Shown here piece after piece: positions 5,800 to 11,469 of a stretch of DNA of 11,469 bases (position 1 is the stretch's first letter; each line of letters begins with the position of its first letter). The notes under the pieces were generated by a model, which was given only the letters and a program-made list of their open reading frames with translations, did not search any database and was not told the origin of the DNA. Both the position numbers and the translations under genes were made by a program. Origin of the DNA: Kiloniellales bacterium (GTDB taxonomy: Bacteria > Pseudomonadota > Alphaproteobacteria > Kiloniellales > JAKSDN01); assembly GCA_022360075.1 (NCBI GenBank), contig JAKSDN010000670.1, positions 1 to 11,469 on the forward strand. Reading direction: 5' to 3'.

Positions 5800-6462
5800 T
5801 CAAGAGGCAACGCCCGCACTCCGCGCCGCCTCGGCCGCGCTCGACAAGAGCGGCACGAAGCGGACCGCGCCCAGGTCTTCCTCGGCGAAGCCCTGGGCCT
5901 GGCGGGTGACCCGGATCAGTCTTTGGGGCCGGTTGCGCGGCCCGATCGGCACCACGAGCAAACCCTCCGGGCCTAGCTGATCGACCAGACCCGCCGGGAT
6001 ATCGCCGGCGGCGGCCGTGACGATCATGCGGGCGAAGGGGGCCTGCTCGGGCCAGCCGAGCGCACCGTCGCCGTGCCGGCAGGTGATATTGTGCAGGCGC
6101 AGGTCGGCGAAGCGGCGCTCCGCCTCCTTGAGCAGGGGCGCGCTCTGCTCGATCGTGTAGACCCGCCGGAACAGCCGCGAGAGGACCGCCGCCTGGTAGC
6201 CCGAGCCGGTGCCGACCTCCAGCACCTTGAGGCTTCGGTCGGGCTGGAGCGCCTGGGTCATGAGCGCGACGACCGCCGGCTGGCTCAAGGTCTGGCCTTG
6301 GCCGATCGGCAGGGCGGTGTTCTCGTAAGCCTGGTCCTGGAACGAGGGCGGCACGAAGCGCTCGCGCGGGATGCGCTCGATCGCGGCCAGGACGTCGGTG
6401 TCGGCGATGCCGCCGCCGCGCAGCTCCATCAGCAGACGGATCTTGCGCGCCGCCGTGCTCAT
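5800..6462 (-). CDS. pcm: Protein-L-isoaspartate O-methyltransferase
   Basis: A 220-residue cytosolic repair enzyme that transfers methyl from S-adenosylmethionine to L-isoaspartyl residues in aged proteins, allowing their return to aspartate. The N-terminal part contains RERFVP (33-38) and GQGQTLSQP (54-62), the conserved substrate and active-site loop with Ser60. The methyltransferase fold shows motif I LEVGTGSGYQ (81-90), the acidic end of the next strand YTIE (102-105), and motif II around RMIVTAAAGDIP (145-156). The length is normal for the family. It starts 13 nt after the surE stop (surE ends at 6476), consistent with one operon and with the well-known surE-pcm pairing. The Shine-Dalgarno is weak, so translation may depend on ribosomes finishing surE. 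An ATGA at the surE stop (6476-6479) is out of frame with pcm and is not its start. Confidence 0.95.
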   Translation of the reverse strand: MSTAARKIRLLMELRGGGIADTDVLAAIERIPRERFVPPSFQDQAYENTALPIGQGQTLSQPAVVALMTQALQPDRSLKVLEVGTGSGYQAAVLSRLFRRVYTIEQSAPLLKEAERRFADLRLHNITCRHGDGALGWPEQAPFARMIVTAAAGDIPAGLVDQLGPEGLLVVPIGPRNRPQRLIRVTRQAQGFAEEDLGAVRFVPLLSSAAEAARSAGVAS

Positions 6463-6475
6463 GGCCGCGCGAGGC

Positions 6476-7258
6476 TCATGACAGAGCCGCGGCGATCTGC
6501 TTCAGCGTCGCCCGGTGCGTCAAGTCGAGGTGCAGCGGCGTGACCGCGATGGCGTCCTGGCCGATGGCCGCCAGATCGGTCTTGGTCTCGCGGGTCTCGT
6601 CGCTCTGGAAATTGCCGATCCAAAGATAGGGCCGCCCGCCCGGATCCTGTCCGTCGTGGACCAACGTGCCGACGTCGCGCCGGCCCTGGCGGCAGGCGAC
6701 CACGCCGGTCACGGCTTCGGGGGCGCAGGCCGGGAAGTTGATGTTCATCAGCACTTCCTTGGGCCAAGCCGAGCCCGCCAGGTCGCGCAGCACGGCCGGC
6801 GCGAGCTGCTCGGCCACGCCGTAGCGGGTCGGGCCGCTTGGAGGACGCACCTGCGACAGAGCCACGGCCCGCAGGCCCAGCAGCGCACCCTCCATCGCCG
6901 CCGCGACCGTGCCCGAGTAGGTCACGTCCTCGGCCAGATTGCCGCCGTCGTTCACGCCGGAGAGCACGAGATCGGGCGGATGCTCGGCCAGCACCTTGTG
7001 GGCGGCGATCAGGACGCAGTCGGTCGGCGTGCCGTCGACGGAAAAGCGCCGCGGCCCGAGCTTGCGCAGGCGCAAGGGCCGGCGCAGCGTGAGCGAATGG
7101 GCGACGGCCGACTGCTCGGTCTCGGGTGCGACCACCCAGACGTCCTTGGACAGCGAGCGGGCGATATGGGTCAGGACCTTGAGGCCCGGCGCGTGGATGC
7201 CGTCGTCGTTGGTCACCAGGATCCGGGCCCGGGACGGGTCGAAGGGGCCGAGTGCCAT
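6476..7258 (-). CDS. surE: 5'/3'-nucleotidase SurE
   Basis: A 260-residue metal-dependent phosphatase of the SurE family, acting on nucleoside monophosphates (and on exopolyphosphate in some members) in the cytoplasm. ILVTNDDGIHAPGL (13-26) supplies the metal-binding Asp18 and Asp19. APETEQSA (44-51) contains the metal-ligand Ser50. GTPTDCV (76-82) and SGVNDGGN (100-107, ligand Asn103) are followed by DVTYSGTVAAAMEG, the most conserved SurE stretch. The length is typical. The ATG at 7258 lies 4 nt after the serS stop, so the two genes are almost certainly cotranscribed. A GAGG close to the start may be a poor ribosome binding site. Its place between serS and pcm is the usual alphaproteobacterial order. 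Confidence 0.96.
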   Translation of the reverse strand: MALGPFDPSRARILVTNDDGIHAPGLKVLTHIARSLSKDVWVVAPETEQSAVAHSLTLRRPLRLRKLGPRRFSVDGTPTDCVLIAAHKVLAEHPPDLVLSGVNDGGNLAEDVTYSGTVAAAMEGALLGLRAVALSQVRPPSGPTRYGVAEQLAPAVLRDLAGSAWPKEVLMNINFPACAPEAVTGVVACRQGRRDVGTLVHDGQDPGGRPYLWIGNFQSDETRETKTDLAAIGQDAIAVTPLHLDLTHRATLKQIAAALS

Positions 7259-7262
7259 GGCC

Positions 7263-8540
<1,278 letters not shown>

Positions 8541-8589
8541 GACGGCGCTGCGACTCGGAAGCTGGCGGGCGGGACGAACTCGGGCGGCT

Positions 8590-8619
8590 CTTATAAGGCG
8601 TCGCCGGCGGGCTTGTCCA
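8590..8619 (-). promoter_or_regulatory. Candidate sigma70-type promoter for serS-surE-pcm
   Basis: On the minus strand, TGGACA (8619-8614) is followed after 18 nt by TATAAG (8595-8590), close to the TTGACA/TATAAT consensus. Transcription would start near 8583, leaving a leader of about 40 nt before the serS ATG at 8540. It sits in the only sizeable gap between tatC and serS. The -35 lies inside one copy of a 9-bp tandem duplication. Confidence 0.45.
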
Positions 8620-8632
8620 TGGGGTCCATGGG
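8615..8632. repeat. 9-bp tandem duplication (GTCCATGGG x2) between tatC and serS
   Basis: GTCCATGGG occurs at 8615-8623 and again at 8624-8632 without a gap. Each copy contains the palindrome CCATGG, so the two can also pair as a 6-bp hairpin with a 3-nt loop (8617-8622 with 8626-8631). There is no T-run, so it is not a typical terminator. The left copy overlaps the proposed serS -35 box. Confidence 0.6.
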
Positions 8633-8645
8633 GACAGTTGCCGCG

Positions 8646-9482
8646 TCAGTTCGACGGGCTCGTGGCGTCCTCGTCGGCATCGTCTGCATCGTCTTCCTGC
8701 TCGGCGCGCTTCTTCTCCACGATCTTGGCCATGTAGATCGAGACCTCGTAGAGGATGATGATCGGCACCGCGAGCATGAGCTGGCTGATCGGGTCGGGCG
8801 GCGTGAAGATCGCCGCCACCACGAAGACGCCGACGATCGCGTACTTGCGCTTTTCCGCCATGCCCTTGGAGGTGGCGAGACCGGTGCGCGCCAGGAGCGT
8901 CATGACCACCGGCAGCTGGAAGCAGATCCCGAAGGCGAAGATCAGCTTCATCATGAGCGAGAGGTACTCGCTGATCTTGGCCTGCAGCTCGATCTCCAGC
9001 TCGCCGGTCTCCTTGGGCACGCCGATGTCGACCACCGAGAGCAGGAAGTCGGCGGCGGTCGGGAAGATGATGTAGTAGACCAGGGCGCCGCCGATGAAGA
9101 ACAGGAAAGGGGTCGCCACCAGGAAGGGCAGCATGGCCTTCTTCTCGTGGCGATAGAGGCCGGGCGCGACGAACAGCCAGAACTGGGTCAGGAACACCGG
9201 GCAGGTCAGGAAGGCGGCGGCGAAGAAGGCGACCTTGACCTCGGTGAAGAAGCCTTCGGTCAGCGCCGTGATGATCATGGTCGGCGCCAGACCCCGCGCC
9301 TCCATGATGCGCAACAGCGGCTCGGCCAGGAACTCGAAGATCTCGTCGGCGAAGTAGAAGCAGATCAGGAAGGCGACGATCAGCGCGACCACGCACTTGA
9401 GCAGCCGCGAGCGCAGCTCCACCAGGTGCTCGAGCAGCGGCATGCGGCCGCCGGTGCCGTCGTCGTCCGTGGTTGTGGTCAT
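8646..9482 (-). CDS. tatC: Sec-independent protein translocase TatC
   Basis: A 278-residue inner-membrane protein, the core receptor of the twin-arginine translocase, which with TatB recognises RR signal peptides of folded proteins. The cytoplasmic N-terminus carries LLEHLVELR (16-24) with conserved Glu22. Six hydrophobic segments can be read at about 28-46, 84-106, 117-141, 176-199, 213-228 and 235-252. VAPGLYRHEKK (105-115) contains Glu113, equivalent to E. coli Glu103 in the signal-peptide site, and FTPPDPISQ (226-234) is the family hallmark. The C-terminus is an acidic tail (about 261-272), likely disordered. The ATG overlaps the tatB stop as ATGA (9479-9482), so TatB and TatC synthesis is coupled, fitting their 1:1 complex. 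Confidence 0.97.
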   Translation of the reverse strand: MTTTTDDDGTGGRMPLLEHLVELRSRLLKCVVALIVAFLICFYFADEIFEFLAEPLLRIMEARGLAPTMIITALTEGFFTEVKVAFFAAAFLTCPVFLTQFWLFVAPGLYRHEKKAMLPFLVATPFLFFIGGALVYYIIFPTAADFLLSVVDIGVPKETGELEIELQAKISEYLSLMMKLIFAFGICFQLPVVMTLLARTGLATSKGMAEKRKYAIVGVFVVAAIFTPPDPISQLMLAVPIIILYEVSIYMAKIVEKKRAEQEDDADDADEDATSPSN

Positions 9483-9961
9483 GCCCGCTTCTGGGCCTCG
9501 TCACTGTCGGCCGGCGCCTCGGCCGTGGCCGGCTCGGCGCTCGGGTGCTTCAGGATGGTGGCTTCGGACTCCCGTGGGGATTCGGGCTTGGCCTCCGGCG
9601 CGTCTTCGGGCGTGGCGGCCGGCGTTTCCTCGGTGCCGTCGCGCTTGCCGCTGGTCAGCTCGCGCGCCGCGCCGGTCATCTCCTTGACTTCCTTGTCCAT
9701 CTCGCCGCCCGGATCGACCGCGTCGCTGATCTGCTTTTCGATCGAGCCCTTCGAGGTGCCCTCGATCATCTTCTTGGCCTCGTCGAGCTCGGCCTCGCGC
9801 ACGATGTCGTCCAGGCCCGACTGGAACTCCCGGGCGAGCGAGCGCGCCTTGCGGACCCAGTGGCCCACCGTCTTCAAGAGGCGCGGCAGCTCCTTGGGGC
9901 CGACCACCAGGAGGGCCACCAGGAGGATGAGCGCCATCTCCAGGCCGCCGATGTCAAACAT
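9479..9961 (-). CDS. tatB: Sec-independent protein translocase TatB
   Basis: A 160-residue single-pass membrane protein that forms the substrate receptor with TatC. It opens MFDIGGLEMALI with Glu8 at the position conserved in TatB, has one transmembrane segment (about 6-22), the hinge VVGPKELPRLL, and an amphipathic helix (about 24-50). A long charged helix follows, and the last ~60 residues are Pro/Ala/Glu-rich and probably disordered. The MFDIG start and the GPKELP hinge distinguish it from TatA. It lies 54 bp after tatA and overlaps tatC by 4 nt. No clear Shine-Dalgarno is seen before ATG 9961. Confidence 0.95.
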   Translation of the reverse strand: MFDIGGLEMALILLVALLVVGPKELPRLLKTVGHWVRKARSLAREFQSGLDDIVREAELDEAKKMIEGTSKGSIEKQISDAVDPGGEMDKEVKEMTGAARELTSGKRDGTEETPAATPEDAPEAKPESPRESEATILKHPSAEPATAEAPADSDEAQKRA

Positions 9962-10015
9962 GGCGAGGCTTCACCCGCGTTTGGGAGAGAACATGCCGGG
10001 GCAAGGCAGCCGGGC

Positions 10016-10315
10016 TCAGCCGCTGGCCGCCGTCTTGTCCTTCTCCTTGTCCGCCGTCGTCTCGGCCGTCTGGGCGGCCGGCTCGGCGGCGCCTGACTCG
10101 GCCATGCTGGCGTCCTTGTCGATCGCCTTCGGCGCCGGCTCCTGGGGCTCGACCTTGTCCTTGTCGGCCTCGCCGCCTTCCTTCAGGCCCTTCTTGAACG
10201 AGGTGACGCCCTTGCCCATGTCGCCCATCAGCTTGGACAGCTTGCCGCCGCCGCCGAACAGAACCAGAACCACGACCAGCACGATCAACCAGTGCCAAAT
10301 GCTAAACGTACCCAT
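10016..10315 (-). CDS. tatA: Sec-independent protein translocase TatA
   Basis: A 99-residue protein that oligomerises to open the twin-arginine export pathway. A short N-terminal membrane helix (about 4-19, [17 protein letters not shown]) ends at the hinge [11 protein letters not shown] and is followed by an amphipathic helix with [13 protein letters not shown]. The remaining half is an Ala/Glu/Lys-rich polar tail. The [10 protein letters not shown] start and the four-glycine hinge are typical of alphaproteobacterial TatA. It is the first gene of tatABC, with a good Shine-Dalgarno and a promoter about 90 nt upstream. The end lies 54 bp before tatB; that spacer shows nothing notable. Confidence 0.96.
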   Translation of the reverse strand: MGTFSIWHWLIVLVVVLVLFGGGGKLSKLMGDMGKGVTSFKKGLKEGGEADKDKVEPQEPAPKAIDKDASMAESGAAEPAAQTAETTADKEKDKTAASG

Positions 10316-10323
10316 AACTGGGG

Positions 10324-10331
10324 TCTCCCTT
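10324..10331 (-). promoter_or_regulatory. Shine-Dalgarno sequence of tatA
   Basis: The minus strand reads AAGGGAGA here, with GGAG (10328-10325) placed 9 nt before the ATG at 10315. It is the clearest ribosome binding site among the minus-strand genes and fixes the tatA start. High TatA output relative to TatB and TatC is expected. Confidence 0.75.
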
Positions 10332-10405
10332 GACTGTCAGGAGCCTCCTGCTCCAAAGGGGCGGACTATGGCAAAATGCCCCTCGCCCCGCAACGCTTCG
10401 ATCCC

Positions 10406-10414
10406 ATTATAACA
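10406..10414 (-). promoter_or_regulatory. Extended -10 promoter of tatABC
   Basis: The minus strand reads TGTTATAAT: a perfect TATAAT (10411-10406) preceded by TG one base upstream, the extended -10 motif. No good -35 box lies 16-18 nt upstream, where the sequence is C/G-rich, as is common for extended -10 promoters. Transcription would start near 10399, giving a leader of about 84 nt that includes a small inverted repeat (CAGGAG/CTCCTG, about 10340-10352). Confidence 0.55.
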
Positions 10415-10426
10415 GAATGGCAATCT

Positions 10427-10458
10427 CCAGGGGGTTACGGCCTCGCCGCCACCCCTGG
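10427..10458 (-). terminator. Candidate terminator hairpin after the ABC transporter gene
   Basis: CCAGGGG (10427-10433) is complementary to CCCCTGG (10452-10458), a 7-bp stem with an 18-nt loop, 31 nt past the stop of the ABC ATPase gene on the minus strand. The downstream sequence is only moderately T-rich, so efficiency is doubtful. It lies directly upstream of the tatA -10 element and may insulate the two units. Confidence 0.3.
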
Positions 10459-10489
10459 ATGCGCCGCCCCGCCGCGCTGCCGCCCGCCC

Positions 10490-11469
10490 TCACCTGCCGG
10501 CAGCGCGCGGAAACACGAAGGTCTGGCTGTGGTCCAGGTGGACCGCCAGGACCTCGTCCTGCTTGGGCAGGTAGCGCCCGGGCACCCGGGCGTGCAGGTG
10601 CAGGGCCTCGCCCTTGGCGCCGTCCACGCTCAGGTGCACCAGGCTGCTGCGCCCCAGCATGCGCGCCGCCATGACCCGGGCCGCCCCGCCCTCGCCGACC
10701 GCCATGGCCGGGGTCATGGCGGTCAGACGCAGGGCCTCCGGGCGGATCAGGATCTCGACCGCCGTGCCGTCGGGCAGGCCGTGGGCCGCCAGGTCGCCGA
10801 ACGGCGTGGCGACCCGGCCGTGCGCGATGGTCCCGGCGAACTGGTTGATCTCGCCGAAGAAGCTGGCGACGAAGGCATCGGCCGGCGCGCAGTAGAGCTC
10901 GGTCGGCCGGCCGACCTGGACCAGCCGACCGCCGCGCATGAGCGCGACCCGGTCGGCCATGAACATGGCCTCCTCGGGGTCATGGGTGACCATCAGGGTG
11001 GCCGCGCCGCATTCCTTGAGCACGTGCAGGGTCTGGTCGCGCACCTGGTCGCGCAGGCGCGTGTCCAGGCCCGAGAAGGGCTCGTCCAGCAGCATCACGC
11101 GCGGACGCGGCGCGAGCGCCCGGGCGAGCGCCACGCGCTGCTGCTGGCCGCCCGACAGCGTATGCGGATAGGCCGCGGCGGAGTCCGCCATGCCGACCTG
11201 GCCCAGCACTTCCTTGACCCGGGCACGCCTAGCCTCGCCGGACAGGCGGCGCAGGCCGAAGGCGACGTTGTCGGCGACCGAGAGATGCGGAAAGAGGGCG
11301 TAGTCCTGGAACACCATGCCGATGCCGCGCTCCTCGATCGGCACCGCGAGCCTGGGGTCGGCGACGACCCGGCCGTCCAGGGTGACCTGGCCCTGCTGCA
11401 CCGGCTCCAGGCCGGCGGCGATGCGCAGCACCGTGGTCTTGCCGCAACCGGATGGACCGAGCAGGCAGA
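10490..11469 (-). CDS. ABC transporter ATP-binding protein, FbpC-like (5' end outside window)
   Basis: The gene runs off the right edge; 325 residues and the stop (TGA, 10492-10490) are visible. The Walker A GPSGCGKTT is encoded at about 11432-11458, so only the first ~30-40 residues are missing and translation does not begin at the GTG at 11431. The Q-loop region reads EERGIGMVFQDYALFPHLSV, the signature LSGGQQQR is at 11135-11158, Walker B VMLLDEP at about 11079-11099, and a switch His follows in MVTHDPEEA. The C-terminal ~110 residues match a TOBE-type regulatory domain. The IEERGIGMVFQ stretch and overall layout resemble FbpC/FutC ATPases of ferric-iron importers, but related ATPases for polyamines, sulfate or thiosulfate look alike. 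The substrate is therefore an inference and depends on permease and binding-protein genes beyond the window. It would be a cytoplasmic dimer driving the membrane permease. Confidence 0.9.
   Translation of the reverse strand, partial: CLLGPSGCGKTTVLRIAAGLEPVQQGQVTLDGRVVADPRLAVPIEERGIGMVFQDYALFPHLSVADNVAFGLRRLSGEARRARVKEVLGQVGMADSAAAYPHTLSGGQQQRVALARALAPRPRVMLLDEPFSGLDTRLRDQVRDQTLHVLKECGAATLMVTHDPEEAMFMADRVALMRGGRLVQVGRPTELYCAPADAFVASFFGEINQFAGTIAHGRVATPFGDLAAHGLPDGTAVEILIRPEALRLTAMTPAMAVGEGGAARVMAARMLGRSSLVHLSVDGAKGEALHLHARVPGRYLPKQDEVLAVHLDHSQTFVFPRAAGR

Noticed and set aside
5765..5980. Small plus-strand frame starting between the repeat and pcm, after a purine-rich stretch
   Set aside because: The purine-rich stretch lies too far from the ATG for a good ribosome binding site, most of the frame is antisense to pcm, and the peptide is unremarkable.
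11229..11447. Alternative small minus-strand frame within the ABC ATPase gene
   Set aside because: Out of frame with the Walker A, signature and Walker B motifs; a shadow of the ABC gene.

Overview
The window is uniformly GC-rich, with long shadow ORFs on the opposite strand of real genes. Gene content and order point to an alphaproteobacterium, probably Rhodospirillales/Kiloniellales-like. The evidence is the block tatA-tatB-tatC-serS-surE-pcm-nlpD-like, alphaproteobacterial-style TatA and TatC sequences, and an intergenic palindrome of the kind that yields spurious 'CRVKPGND' peptides in this class. The species cannot be named from the sequence.

Layout: (i) 2-196 (+) is the 3' end of an unrecognised gene with a Ser/Gly/Asp-rich C-terminus. 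(ii) 197-376 is an intergenic region whose last ~80 bases are strikingly AT-rich and hold weak promoter-like and palindromic sequence. (iii) 377-4324 (+) is a tightly coupled three-gene signalling operon: a soluble multi-PAS histidine kinase, a single-domain Rcp1-like response regulator, and a REC-GGDEF-EAL protein, joined by 14-nt and 4-nt overlaps. (iv) From 4344 to the right edge everything is on the minus strand. In order of transcription, right to left: a truncated FbpC-like ABC ATPase (10490 to beyond 11469), tatA-tatB-tatC, serS-surE-pcm, and a LysM/LytM lipoprotein resembling NlpD. The signalling operon and the NlpD-like gene converge with only 19 bp between them.

How the genes work together: the kinase is predicted to sense a cytoplasmic signal, to phosphorylate the Rcp1-like regulator and/or the REC domain of the third protein, and so to change c-di-GMP level. 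The third protein keeps the key residues for both c-di-GMP synthesis and breakdown, plus an inhibitory I-site. Two of the kinase's PAS domains carry a His and an Arg exactly 20 residues apart, in the same motif context as the haem-ligand His and distal Arg of FixL and DosP. Oxygen or redox sensing is therefore a testable idea. The minus-strand block is housekeeping: Tat export, seryl-tRNA charging, nucleotide and protein repair (SurE, Pcm), and control of cell-wall hydrolysis. The LytM domain of the NlpD-like protein has lost several zinc ligands, so it is more likely an amidase activator than a peptidase.

Non-coding features worth noting are an 83-bp mosaic inverted repeat (5580-5662) whose two arms differ but each keeps its own hairpin, an extended -10 promoter before tatA, and a promoter-like sequence before serS overlapping a 9-bp tandem duplication. 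I see no tRNA, rRNA, CRISPR array, transposase or phage gene. No clearly novel defence or mobile system is present.
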